From: Erysipelothrix sp.
GTDB lineage: Bacteria > Bacillota_I > Bacilli_A > Erysipelotrichales > Erysipelotrichaceae
Assembly: GCA_012511085.1 (NCBI GenBank)
Contig: JAAZGU010000063.1
Span: 1-13,884 of the forward strand
Reading direction: 5' to 3'
DNA length: 13,884 nucleotides
Below, piece by piece: positions 6,482 through 13,817 of this stretch. The notes under the pieces are model-generated. The model had not been told where the DNA came from. It searched no databases and worked only from the letters and a program-made list of their open reading frames with translations. Position 1 is the stretch's first letter; every line of letters starts with the position of its first letter. A program made the translations under genes and the position numbers.

Positions 6482-6490
6482 ATTATATCA
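6482..6490 (-). promoter_or_regulatory. Extended -10 promoter abutting the hydrolase start (leaderless mRNA)
   Basis: On the minus strand the sequence reads TGATATAAT, a consensus extended -10 (TGnTATAAT). Only six bases separate it from the A of the ATG, so transcription would begin at or next to the start codon. No good -35 is seen at 17 bases, which is usual for extended -10 promoters. Confidence 0.6.
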
Positions 6491-6539
6491 TGATAATTAA
6501 TTCAAATAAGAAGGACTTGGTCGCTGGCGTGGTTTATGT

Positions 6540-6568
6540 TTGAAAAAACATGGGCACACACGTATAAT
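6540..6568 (+). promoter_or_regulatory. Promoter of the pduL-nagA-nagB operon
   Basis: TTGAAA (6540-6545) and consensus TATAAT (6563-6568) are separated by exactly 17 bases, 26 bases before the pduL ATG, with AGGAG in the leader. I saw no clear cre-like or GntR-type operator around it. Confidence 0.8.
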
Positions 6569-6594
6569 GTCTTTGTAAGAAATAGGAGTAAAAC

Positions 6595-7179
6595 ATGAAC
6601 AAAAAAGAAGTATTAGTTGAAATTTCAGCCCGTCACATGCATGTGACTCAAGCGGATTTAGAAGTTTTATTTGGTGCGGGAGCCACGTTAACGCCGGTTA
6701 AAGATTTATCACAACCGGGACAGTTCGCATGCGCAGAGCGTGTCGATGTCGTGGGGCCTAAAAACACCCTTAAAAATGTGATTATCTTAGGACCGACTCG
6801 TCCGGAAACGCAAGTGGAAGTGTCATTGACGGAAGCGCGTCAACTCGGTGTTGTCGCTGAGGTACGGATGTCGGGTGACATCGAAGGTACCGTCGGTTGT
6901 ACCTTGGTGGGTCCCAAAGGTGAAGTCAAACTTGAAAAAGGTGTGATTGCGGCGAAACGTCACATTCACTTCAATGTTGAAGAAGCAGCGGCTTATGGCG
7001 TTGTTGATCATGAAAATGTCATGGTTAAAATTCCATCACCACAAGCACGGGATTTAGTTTTTGATGATGTGGTGGTGCGGGTGCATCCTAATTTCAAAGC
7101 TGCCATGCACATTGATACGGATGAAGCTAACGCCGCTGGTTTAAAACAAGCTGTCATGGGAGAAATCATAAAAAAGTAG
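6595..7179 (+). CDS. pduL: PduL-type phosphate acyltransferase (phosphotransacetylase), non-microcompartment form
   Basis: PduL interconverts acyl-CoA and acyl-phosphate; here acetyl-CoA/acetyl-phosphate is the likely pair. The 194-residue protein has the zinc-binding histidines expected of the family: SARHMHV (His14, His16), AAKRHIHF (His123, His125) and MHID (His172). It begins directly at the first zinc-binding strand with no N-terminal extension, so it lacks the encapsulation peptide used for microcompartment targeting, and no shell genes are nearby. This suggests a housekeeping role replacing Pta in acetate metabolism. It is the first gene of an operon and lies 17 bases before nagA, whose reaction releases acetate. 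Propanoyl-CoA as substrate cannot be ruled out. Confidence 0.88.
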   Translation: MNKKEVLVEISARHMHVTQADLEVLFGAGATLTPVKDLSQPGQFACAERVDVVGPKNTLKNVIILGPTRPETQVEVSLTEARQLGVVAEVRMSGDIEGTVGCTLVGPKGEVKLEKGVIAAKRHIHFNVEEAAAYGVVDHENVMVKIPSPQARDLVFDDVVVRVHPNFKAAMHIDTDEANAAGLKQAVMGEIIKK

Positions 7180-7196
7180 CACAAGGAGGCGAAAGC

Positions 7197-8339
7197 ATGA
7201 TTATTCAAAGTAAACGGGTATATCTTCATGGCCACTTTATCGCAGCGCAAATTGAAATCACTGATGATAAAATTACTGGAATATTCCCATACAATCATAA
7301 AGGTGTCGATGTCGACTACGATGAAAAGCGCATCGTCCCTGGTTTTATTGATGTTCACATTCACGGCGCGTACGGTGTAGATACCAACGATGCCGATGAA
7401 GCCGGTTTAAAAAAGGTGATGCAGGGGTTAGTGAGTGAAGGGGTAACTTCCTTTTTACCAACCACCGTCACCCAAAGCAAGGAAGTATTGTTGGCAGCCC
7501 TCAAAAATGTTGTGAAGGTAAAAAAACAAAAGGTTGATGGGACTCAGATTTTAGGGATTCACTTTGAAGGTCCTTATTTAGACATGGACTACAAAGGGGC
7601 CCAACCGGGTCAGTATATCGTCAAGCCAAGCGTCGCAGAATTCAAAGAGTATGAAGCGGCCGCGGAAGGGCTCATCAAAATTATTACGATAGCCCCTGAA
7701 AAAGACGATGATTTTGCCTTGGTTAAATACCTTGCCAGTAAAAATATTGTGGCCTCGATTGGTCATTCAGCTGCCACCTACGATGAGGTGGTCATGGCGG
7801 TTGCCAATGGCGCCCGTTCCATGACGCACGTCTTCAATGGCATGACTGGCATTCACCATCGTAATTACGGGATCGCCGGTGCCGCGCATCGTTTAGCGGG
7901 CGTCTATGGTGAAATCATTGCCGATGGTAACCACGTTATTTGGCCGGTCATCCATGATTTAATGATGGCAAAAGGTAAGTTTCATAACGTCTTAATTACC
8001 GATGCTTTAAATGTAAAAGGCAGCCCCATGGGTGAATACAACCTTGGCGGACAAGCTATTGAAGTGAAAGCCAATGGCAGTGCCTACATTAAGGGTACCG
8101 ATCGTTTGTCCGGAAGTACCCTCAACACCAACAAAGGCGTACGTAATTTAGTTGAATACGCACAAGTCCCGATTGAATATGCTATCAATGCCGCCACCAT
8201 CAACCCCGCAACTTTAATTGGGGTCGATGATGTCAAAGGCAAACTGCAAGTTGGTTACGATGCGGACATCGTTGTTTTAGAAGATGATTATGATGTCAAC
8301 ACAACCTATGTTTTGGGTAAAGTGCTTTACACAAAATAA
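7197..8339 (+). CDS. nagA: N-acetylglucosamine-6-phosphate deacetylase
   Basis: NagA hydrolyses GlcNAc-6-phosphate to glucosamine-6-phosphate and acetate, using a metal centre in an amidohydrolase TIM barrel. The 380-residue protein keeps the whole set of family signatures: PGFIDVHIHG with His54 and His56, HFEGPY with Glu124, GHS with His190, THVFNGM with His211, DGNHV with His246 and ITDAL with the catalytic Asp269. Having the HxH pair is typical of Bacillus-type NagA rather than the E. coli form. An AAGGAGG ribosome binding site precedes ATG 7197. It is separated from nagB by the lipid kinase gene, an uncommon order. The product feeds NagB in the same operon, in either amino-sugar use or cell-wall recycling. 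Confidence 0.95.
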   Translation: MIIQSKRVYLHGHFIAAQIEITDDKITGIFPYNHKGVDVDYDEKRIVPGFIDVHIHGAYGVDTNDADEAGLKKVMQGLVSEGVTSFLPTTVTQSKEVLLAALKNVVKVKKQKVDGTQILGIHFEGPYLDMDYKGAQPGQYIVKPSVAEFKEYEAAAEGLIKIITIAPEKDDDFALVKYLASKNIVASIGHSAATYDEVVMAVANGARSMTHVFNGMTGIHHRNYGIAGAAHRLAGVYGEIIADGNHVIWPVIHDLMMAKGKFHNVLITDALNVKGSPMGEYNLGGQAIEVKANGSAYIKGTDRLSGSTLNTNKGVRNLVEYAQVPIEYAINAATINPATLIGVDDVKGKLQVGYDADIVVLEDDYDVNTTYVLGKVLYTK

Positions 8340-8348
8340 GGAACAGCT

Positions 8349-9245
8349 ATGAAACATATTTTTATTATTAATCCGATCAGTGGCCGCGGGCGTGCCTATC
8401 AACAAGTGTCAATCATTGAGGCTGTTTTTAAAGACCGCCTTGATGAGTATGAAATCATCATCACGGAACATCAAGGCCATGCCAGTGAAATCGCACGGCG
8501 TTATCGCCGCAGCGATGATGTGACCTTGTATGCCGTGGGTGGCGATGGCACGGCTTATGAAGTGCTTAATGGCCTGCAGGAACAAGTGCCGATGGCTATC
8601 ATACCGGCTGGAACTGGCAACGATTATTATCGTATGATTGGTTATCGTGAGAAATCACTGGAGAAATTAATAAAGGCGACCGTTGAAGGCAGGGAAGTCA
8701 CGGTAGACTATGGACTTGCCAATGATCGACGCTTTTTAAATATGATGGCGCTGGGCCTCGATGCGGAAACCAACCAAGTGGCGCAAGACATTGGTAAGAA
8801 ATTGCCAATTCCACGCTCATTTGTTTATGCCATCAGTGCTTTAGCGGTGATTGTGCGTCCCAAAAAATTGGATATTCAATTGACGATTAACGACCAAGTC
8901 ATCAATCGCAAAGTGTTGTTGATTGCGATTATGAACGGCCGTTGGTACGGTGGTGGTTTTCAACCCACACCGGAAGCCTCGATTCAAGATGGTTTGTTTG
9001 ATGTTTGTGTCGTTGATGACTTACCAATCTATAAAATCCTCAAATTATTACCCAAGTATTTTAAAGGAACCCACGTGAACGAAAGTGTGGTTGAGTTTTT
9101 CAAGAGTGATACCTTGGAAATTAAAACACCAAAATTAAGTGCAGTGACTTGTGATGGCGAGACCAGCAAACAAGACATGATTATGTTTCGTTTGATTAAA
9201 GATGGTCTGGTGTTACGGGTTCCACAGGCATCCACACTGTTATAA
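8349..9245 (+). CDS. Diacylglycerol kinase-type lipid kinase (DgkB/YegS-like)
   Basis: The protein should phosphorylate a lipid alcohol such as diacylglycerol with ATP, returning it to phospholipid synthesis at the inner face of the membrane. The 298-residue length is typical. The DAGK catalytic domain is at the N-terminus, with NPISGRG (8-14), the GGDGT motif (64-68) and PAGTGND (86-92). The C-terminal domain carries NGRWYGGGF and VTCDGE signatures of the same family. It starts nine bases after nagA with AAGGA upstream, so it is in the operon. Its place between nagA and nagB is odd for a lipid enzyme. Substrate assignment within the family, whether diacylglycerol, undecaprenol or another lipid, is not secure. 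Confidence 0.85.
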   Translation: MKHIFIINPISGRGRAYQQVSIIEAVFKDRLDEYEIIITEHQGHASEIARRYRRSDDVTLYAVGGDGTAYEVLNGLQEQVPMAIIPAGTGNDYYRMIGYREKSLEKLIKATVEGREVTVDYGLANDRRFLNMMALGLDAETNQVAQDIGKKLPIPRSFVYAISALAVIVRPKKLDIQLTINDQVINRKVLLIAIMNGRWYGGGFQPTPEASIQDGLFDVCVVDDLPIYKILKLLPKYFKGTHVNESVVEFFKSDTLEIKTPKLSAVTCDGETSKQDMIMFRLIKDGLVLRVPQASTLL

Positions 9246-9256
9246 AAAGGAGAAGC

Positions 9257-9979
9257 ATGCAAGTTATTATTTTAGAGAACAAAGAACAAGTTGCGATTGA
9301 AGCAGCTGACATTATTAAGGCGGCGATTTTAGCCAAGCCCGATTTGGTGCTTGGTTTAGCGACCGGTTCCTCACCGCTGGGTTTGTATCAAAAGCTAATT
9401 GATGCAAATCAAAACAAAGAGATGTCGTTTCGCGATGTCAAAACCGTGAATTTGGATGAATACATAGGGCTTGAAAAAACCCATGATCAAAGCTATGCAT
9501 ATTTTATGCGCAAGCAACTGTTTGATCAGATTGATATCCAACTCAGTAACACCCATATCCCAAGTGGGATGGCGGATGATTTACAGGCGGAAGCCACGCG
9601 TTATGAAGCCTTGCTTGATGAACTGCAGGTTGATTTGCAGTTATTAGGGATTGGTAGCAACGCTCACATCGGTTTTAATGAGCCGGGCACATCTTTTACA
9701 AAGTTAACGCATGTGACCGATTTAGCTAAGGAAACATTAGAAGCAAACGCCCGTTTCTTTGATACCATCGATGCGGTACCAACTCAAGCAATCACCATGG
9801 GTATTGCCTCCATATTAAAGGCGAAACGCATTGTGTTGATTGCAACGGGAGAAAGTAAAGCACAAGCCATTCGATGCATGGTGCAAGGTCCAGTCAGTGA
9901 AACATGCCCTGCATCAGTCTTACAAAATCATCCAAAGGTGCTTGTGATTGTGGATAAGGAAGCTGCCAGTGCCCTCTAA
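9257..9979 (+). CDS. nagB: Glucosamine-6-phosphate deaminase
   Basis: NagB converts glucosamine-6-phosphate to fructose-6-phosphate and ammonia, feeding glycolysis. The 240-residue protein has the phosphate-binding loop LATGSSPLGLY (34-44), NLDEYIGL with the general base Asp67, and the GIGSNAHIGFNEPG loop with His137 and Glu142. The loop has Asn where E. coli NagB has Asp141, as I recall for Bacillus enzymes, and Ala where Gly is usual just before the His. It lacks a long C-terminal extension, so it is the short, usually non-allosteric type. AAAGGAG lies before ATG 9257, eleven bases after the lipid kinase stop. It acts directly after NagA. Confidence 0.95.
   Translation: MQVIILENKEQVAIEAADIIKAAILAKPDLVLGLATGSSPLGLYQKLIDANQNKEMSFRDVKTVNLDEYIGLEKTHDQSYAYFMRKQLFDQIDIQLSNTHIPSGMADDLQAEATRYEALLDELQVDLQLLGIGSNAHIGFNEPGTSFTKLTHVTDLAKETLEANARFFDTIDAVPTQAITMGIASILKAKRIVLIATGESKAQAIRCMVQGPVSETCPASVLQNHPKVLVIVDKEAASAL
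9956..9962 (+). promoter_or_regulatory. Ribosome binding site that decides the HAD phosphatase start
   Basis: AAGGAAG within the end of nagB lies six bases before GTG 9969. The upstream in-frame TTG at 9948 has no comparable site, so GTG 9969 is preferred. Confidence 0.55.
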
Positions 9980-10862
9980 TCATTTTTCAGTGATTGTGTG
10001 TGACTTGGATGGGACCTTATTAACGGATACGAAAGAACTCACGCAAGCCACCATTGATACATTAATCAAAGCACAAAAACAAGGGTATACCCTTGTTTTA
10101 GCGACCGGACGTGGCAACGTCATCATGGACCACTTTGCGAAAATCTTGAGAATGGATGAGTATGGCGGTTATGTCATTAGTTTCAATGGACAACGGGTGC
10201 TTGAATTAAAAAGTGGCAAGGTGCACCAACAAGCCTTAATCCAAGCAAAGACGATTCAAGCCATGTATGATTTTGTCAACGATCATGACATTCAATTAAT
10301 TGTGGAAGCTGTGGATCATTATTTGATTTACACACCCAAGGCTTTGCGCTGGTTGCAGTACAAAGTCAACGTGCGTAAATGGTTGGACCGTTTGTTGCGT
10401 AAACCTTTGCGGTTGTATCCTTTGTTTAATCAGGAAGTGATTAGTCAAATGGCACCTATTGTGCATGTGCAATCGGTTGATGAACTCAACGTGAGCGCAC
10501 CAAAATTAGGTTTAAGCCAAACGGCACTTGTGTTACGCCAGCATCTGCCGCATGCTCAGGAAACCTTTAAAGACGAACTATCGATTATGGAAGTGGCACC
10601 CACCTGGATTGATGTCGCTCCACGTTCGGTAAGCAAGCACAAAGGCTTAGCGTGGGTGAGTAAACGCTTGAACGTGCCTTTGAGTGAATTCATTGCGTTT
10701 GGTGATTCTGAGAACGACATTGACATGCTGCAGCACGTGGGGACAAGTTACGCTATGAAAAATGCCATGGCAGCCGCAAAAGATGTTGCTGATTACATCA
10801 CTTCCCATACAAACAACGAAAATGGCGTCAGCATTGAATTAGAAAAACTTTTAAAAGTATAA
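9969..10862 (+). CDS. Cof-type HAD phosphatase
   Basis: This 297-residue protein belongs to the Cof/YidA group of haloacid dehalogenase phosphatases, which remove phosphate from sugar phosphates, FMN, PLP or similar small molecules. Motif I is VCDLDGTLL with nucleophile Asp12 and Asp14. Motif II lies in LVLATGR, the motif III Lys is in SKHKGLAWV, and motif IV is FGDSENDIDML. The long insert between motifs II and III is the C2-type cap of this family. I chose GTG 9969, which overlaps nagB by 11 bases. Its place at the end of the amino-sugar operon suggests a sugar-phosphate substrate, but that is inference. No strong terminator follows. Confidence 0.85.
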   Translation: MPSNHFSVIVCDLDGTLLTDTKELTQATIDTLIKAQKQGYTLVLATGRGNVIMDHFAKILRMDEYGGYVISFNGQRVLELKSGKVHQQALIQAKTIQAMYDFVNDHDIQLIVEAVDHYLIYTPKALRWLQYKVNVRKWLDRLLRKPLRLYPLFNQEVISQMAPIVHVQSVDELNVSAPKLGLSQTALVLRQHLPHAQETFKDELSIMEVAPTWIDVAPRSVSKHKGLAWVSKRLNVPLSEFIAFGDSENDIDMLQHVGTSYAMKNAMAAAKDVADYITSHTNNENGVSIELEKLLKV

Positions 10863-10884
10863 CCCTTTTGTTTTTATGATAATG

Positions 10885-10893
10885 TGTTATACT
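10885..10893 (+). promoter_or_regulatory. Extended -10 promoter of the thioredoxin gene
   Basis: TGTTATACT matches an extended -10 (TGn plus TATACT), 22 bases before the thioredoxin ATG, with AAGGAGG between them. The -35 region is poor, as expected for this promoter type. Confidence 0.55.
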
Positions 10894-10915
10894 AGCAACG
10901 TTAAGGAGGGATTCC

Positions 10916-11227
10916 ATGAAATTTGTAACAGCAAATGATTTTGATGAAGCAGTCAAAAATGGCGTTGTTTTGGTTGACTTTTATGCAGACTGGTGTGGCC
11001 CATGTAAAATGATCGCTCCCATACTTGAACAATTACAAGATGAATACGATGGAAAACTAGAGATTGTTAAAGTTGATGTGGATGCGGAAGGGTCATTAGC
11101 ACAACGTTTCAGCATCATGTCAATACCGACACTCATGTTATTCAAAGACGGCAACGCACTTGGACAAGTTTTGGGTTTTCAGGCCAAGCCGATGCTCAAG
11201 CAGTTCATCGCAAAAGCCGGCATCTAA
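10916..11227 (+). CDS. trxA: Thioredoxin
   Basis: Thioredoxin is a small cytoplasmic disulfide reductase that serves ribonucleotide reductase, peroxiredoxins and methionine sulfoxide reductases; its partner thioredoxin reductase is not in the window. At 103 residues it has normal length and a full fold. Residues 26-30 are WCGPC with Cys27 and Cys30, Asp21 is the buried acid, and the cis-proline is Pro71 in MSIPT. There is no signal peptide. The gene is flanked by its own promoter and terminator, so it is a single-gene unit between the amino-sugar and polyamine operons. Confidence 0.96.
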   Translation: MKFVTANDFDEAVKNGVVLVDFYADWCGPCKMIAPILEQLQDEYDGKLEIVKVDVDAEGSLAQRFSIMSIPTLMLFKDGNALGQVLGFQAKPMLKQFIAKAGI

Positions 11228-11242
11228 CAAATTATCAACATC

Positions 11243-11272
11243 AAGACACCTTATAAAACGGGGTGTTTTTTT
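11243..11272 (+). terminator. Rho-independent terminator after trxA
   Basis: AAGACACC (11243-11250) pairs with GGTGTTTT (11262-11269) with one G-T pair, around an eleven-base loop, followed by a run of T to 11272. Confidence 0.75.
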
Positions 11273-11286
11273 AATGCTTAAAGGGC

Positions 11287-11314
11287 TTGCATTTTTAAAA
11301 GGGGCGTGTATAAT
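11287..11314 (+). promoter_or_regulatory. Promoter of the XRE-potABC operon
   Basis: TTGCAT (11287-11292) and consensus TATAAT (11309-11314) are spaced by 16 bases. The expected transcription start is near 11321, giving a 5' UTR of roughly 55 bases. Confidence 0.65.
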
Positions 11315-11323
11315 AACTCTTGT

Positions 11324-11362
11324 GTTTACTAAAAGTGTAACTTAAGTTTAGCTTTATTAAAC
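11324..11362. promoter_or_regulatory. Cluster of GTTTA-type inverted repeats in the XRE 5' UTR (possible operator)
   Basis: Just downstream of the -10 lie GTTTACT (11324-11330), GTGTAAC (reverse complement GTTACAC, 11335-11341), the perfect palindrome AACTTAAGTT (11339-11348), and GTTTA/TAAAC (11346-11350 and 11358-11362) around seven bases. Such half-sites at a promoter next to an XRE repressor gene suggest an autoregulatory operator. The match is by eye only. Confidence 0.4.
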
Positions 11363-11375
11363 AAGGAGGTCGTTC

Positions 11376-11909
11376 ATGAATATCGGTCAACGTATCAAAC
11401 GTTTGCGCACTAAAAATGGTTTAACCTTGGAAGAGTTGGCGAGCCGCTGTGAGCTTACCAAAGGCTTTATTTCGCAGATTGAACGTGATTTAACGTCACC
11501 TTCGATTGCGACCTTAAATGACATTACCGCGGCCCTGGGGGTTAGTTTGGCTGAGTTTTTTGCCAACGATGACGATGAAAAACTTGTGTTTTCAATGGAT
11601 GATTTTTTTATTGATGAACGCTCGGACACCACAATTCGCTGGATTGTTCCTAATGCGCAGAAAAATGCCATGGAACCAATCGAAATTCATCTGCAACCGC
11701 AAGCGCAGTCCTTTGTCATTGAACCCCATGAAGGGGAAGAGTTTGGTTATGTGCTTGCCGGACGCATTGCTTTGGTTGATGGTGATAAACGCTACGTGGT
11801 CAAAAAGGGTCAGACCTTTTACATTCGGGGCAGCCATGAGCATTATTTAGAAAATATTGCATCAACCACAGCTAAGGTGTTGTGGGTTTGCACCCCGCCC
11901 ATATTTTAG
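11376..11909 (+). CDS. XRE-family regulator with C-terminal cupin (PuuR-like, polyamine operon regulator)
   Basis: This 177-residue DNA-binding protein probably controls the polyamine transporter genes that follow. Residues 3-60 form an XRE helix-turn-helix with GLTLEELASRCELTKGFISQIE as its core (longer helices at 15-36). Residues 105-175 form a cupin barrel with PHEGEEFGYVLAG (117-129) and SHEHYLEN (153-160) as the two cupin motifs. The cupin is the likely sensing domain, in line with PuuR-type regulators. AAGGAGGT precedes ATG 11376. The gene is nine bases upstream of potA, so it is the first gene of the operon and its level would follow the transporter's. The effector (putrescine or spermidine) is inferred from context. 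Confidence 0.85.
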   Translation: MNIGQRIKRLRTKNGLTLEELASRCELTKGFISQIERDLTSPSIATLNDITAALGVSLAEFFANDDDEKLVFSMDDFFIDERSDTTIRWIVPNAQKNAMEPIEIHLQPQAQSFVIEPHEGEEFGYVLAGRIALVDGDKRYVVKKGQTFYIRGSHEHYLENIASTTAKVLWVCTPPIF

Positions 11910-11918
11910 GAGGATTTC

Positions 11919-12962
11919 ATGGAAGCTTTAATTTCATTTAAAAACATTGTTAAAGATTTTGATGGTCAACTTGTTTTAAAGAGCATCAATTTAGATATTT
12001 ATGAGAATGAGTTTGTGACTTTGTTAGGGCCATCCGGTTGTGGTAAGACAACACTTTTGCGGATTTTAGGTGGTTTTATTGAGCAAAGTGAAGGTCATGT
12101 TTATTTCGATGGTATTGAAATAAGCAGCACCCCACCTCACAAGCGTGAAATCAATACCATCTTTCAACGCTATGCCTTATTTCCGCACATGGATGTCTAT
12201 GACAACATTGCCTTTGGTTTGCGGATTAAAAAACAAGCAGAAGATATCGTTGATCAAAAAGTGAAGAAAATGCTGAAGCTCGTGGGCTTGGTTGGTTTTG
12301 AACATCGCGCCGTCACCTTATTGTCCGGTGGTCAACAACAACGCGTGGCGATTGCGCGGGCGCTCATCAATGAACCCATGGTTTTACTCTTGGATGAACC
12401 CTTGGGAGCCCTTGATTTGAAGTTACGCAAAGAAATGCAACTTGAGTTAAAAAAGATACAAAAAGAAGTTGGGATTACCTTCATTTATGTGACCCATGAT
12501 CAAGAAGAAGCCTTGACCATGTCGGACAAGATTGTGGTGATCAACGCAGGCGAGATCCAACAAATTGGAACCCCCATCGACATCTATAACGAACCGGAAA
12601 ATCGTTTTGTCGCGGATTTTATTGGTGAAAGTAACATCATCGCAGGTACCATGCTGGCAGACTACAAGGTTGAGTTTGATGACCAAGTGTTTGAATGCGT
12701 CGATTTTGGTTTTGATGCCAATGAAAAGGTCGATATCGTGATTCGACCTGAAGATCTTGATATTGTATCCACATCACAAGGGAAAGTAACAGGGAAGGTG
12801 ATTTCAAGTTTGTTTAAAGGGGTCCATTATGAAATCGTGGTGGCCACCCAGCATCGTCAGTACATCATCCATTCTACTGATAACGTTGAATTGGGCGTGG
12901 ATGTTGGCTTGTTTTTCCATCCGGAAGACATTCATGTTATGAGCAAAATGGGGAGCTATTAA
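11919..12962 (+). CDS. potA: Spermidine/putrescine ABC transporter ATP-binding protein
   Basis: PotA hydrolyses ATP to power polyamine import through the PotB-PotC channel. The 347-residue protein has Walker A GPSGCGKT (37-44), Q-loop Gln83 in FQRYALFPH, signature LSGGQQQR (135-142), Walker B LLLDEP (156-161) and switch His193. A TOBE-type regulatory domain follows from about residue 240. FQRYALFPHMDVYDNIAFGL is typical of PotA and close relatives (FbpC, PotG). The assignment is reinforced by the PotB/PotC genes and the PuuR-like regulator. AGGAGG precedes the ATG, and potB begins at the base after its stop. Confidence 0.92.
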   Translation: MEALISFKNIVKDFDGQLVLKSINLDIYENEFVTLLGPSGCGKTTLLRILGGFIEQSEGHVYFDGIEISSTPPHKREINTIFQRYALFPHMDVYDNIAFGLRIKKQAEDIVDQKVKKMLKLVGLVGFEHRAVTLLSGGQQQRVAIARALINEPMVLLLDEPLGALDLKLRKEMQLELKKIQKEVGITFIYVTHDQEEALTMSDKIVVINAGEIQQIGTPIDIYNEPENRFVADFIGESNIIAGTMLADYKVEFDDQVFECVDFGFDANEKVDIVIRPEDLDIVSTSQGKVTGKVISSLFKGVHYEIVVATQHRQYIIHSTDNVELGVDVGLFFHPEDIHVMSKMGSY

Positions 12963-13817
12963 ATGAACATCTACAATAATTTCATCAAGCCTTACATAGG
13001 CTGGCTCTTTGTCTTTGTGGTCATTCCGTTGTTGTTGATTGTTTTCTATGCTTTTACCAAAGAAGGCAACGAGGTGCTTGTGTTTCGTTTGACTCTTGAA
13101 AACTTTATTCGCTTTTTTGACCCTGTCTTTTTGAAGGTTTTATATAAATCAATTTACATTGCTTTGATTACGACCGTGATTGCGATTGTGATCGGTTATC
13201 CGATTGCATATTTTATCAGCTTGACTTCTCAAAAAGCGCAAACGCTTTTGATCTTGTTAATTACGATGCCGATGTGGATCAACATGTTGGTGCGCACGTA
13301 CGCATGGATTGGTATTTTGGCTGAGTATGGTTTGATTAATACCATTCTTGGTTACTTCAACATCGGTCCCATCAACTTCATGTACACGGATTTTGCGGTT
13401 ATTTTAGGAATGGTCTACAATTTCTTACCCTTTATGATCTTATCGATTTACACGGTCTTGGCGAAAATGGATAAGGCCATCATTGAAGCCTCTTATGATT
13501 TAGGCGCTAATCAAAGTCAGACCTTTTGGAAAGTGATTTTTCCGCTTTCAATTCCAGGGGTAATCACAGGGATTACCTTGGTGTTTTTACCGGCGGTTTC
13601 GACTTTTGTGATCCCTAAGTTCTTGGGTGGTGGTAACTACGTGTTGATTGGGAATTTAATTGAAACGCAATTTATTACGATTGGGGAATGGAATTTTGGG
13701 AGTGCCATTTCGCTTATCATGGCCATCATTATTATGTTATCGATGGTGATTACCAAACGCTTTGATAAAAACGTGGAGGAGACGCCCCAATTAAGAAGTG
13801 AGGGACGGTCATGGTAG
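12963..13817 (+). CDS. potB: Spermidine/putrescine ABC transporter permease PotB
   Basis: PotB is one of the two channel-forming membrane subunits of the polyamine importer. The 284-residue protein has six membrane helices (about 11-30, 65-85, 92-112, 145-165, 198-218 and 245-265). The EAA loop (EASYDLGANQSQTFWKVIFP, 175-194), which docks on PotA, lies between helices four and five. RTYAWIGIL and the helix-loop phrase around it are typical of PotB. The gene starts directly after the potA stop, with GGGGAG seven bases upstream, and overlaps potC by seven bases. It has full length for the family. Confidence 0.93.
   Translation: MNIYNNFIKPYIGWLFVFVVIPLLLIVFYAFTKEGNEVLVFRLTLENFIRFFDPVFLKVLYKSIYIALITTVIAIVIGYPIAYFISLTSQKAQTLLILLITMPMWINMLVRTYAWIGILAEYGLINTILGYFNIGPINFMYTDFAVILGMVYNFLPFMILSIYTVLAKMDKAIIEASYDLGANQSQTFWKVIFPLSIPGVITGITLVFLPAVSTFVIPKFLGGGNYVLIGNLIETQFITIGEWNFGSAISLIMAIIIMLSMVITKRFDKNVEETPQLRSEGRSW

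Noticed and set aside
6595..7179. PduL as part of a bacterial microcompartment locus
   Set aside because: There is no N-terminal encapsulation peptide, and no shell proteins, aldehyde dehydrogenase or signature enzymes lie nearby.
10849..10876. Possible terminator after the HAD phosphatase (AAAAG/CTTTT pairing followed by T-rich bases, plus a 12-base palindrome ACTTTTAAAAGT)
   Set aside because: The stem is only five weak A/T-rich pairs and the palindrome has no loop, so it does not meet a reasonable standard for a terminator. Read-through into trxA is possible.
11160..11345. A 61-codon plus-strand frame overlapping the end of trxA and running through its terminator
   Set aside because: It crosses a clear terminator and the next promoter, has no good ribosome binding site, and its product looks like an out-of-frame translation.
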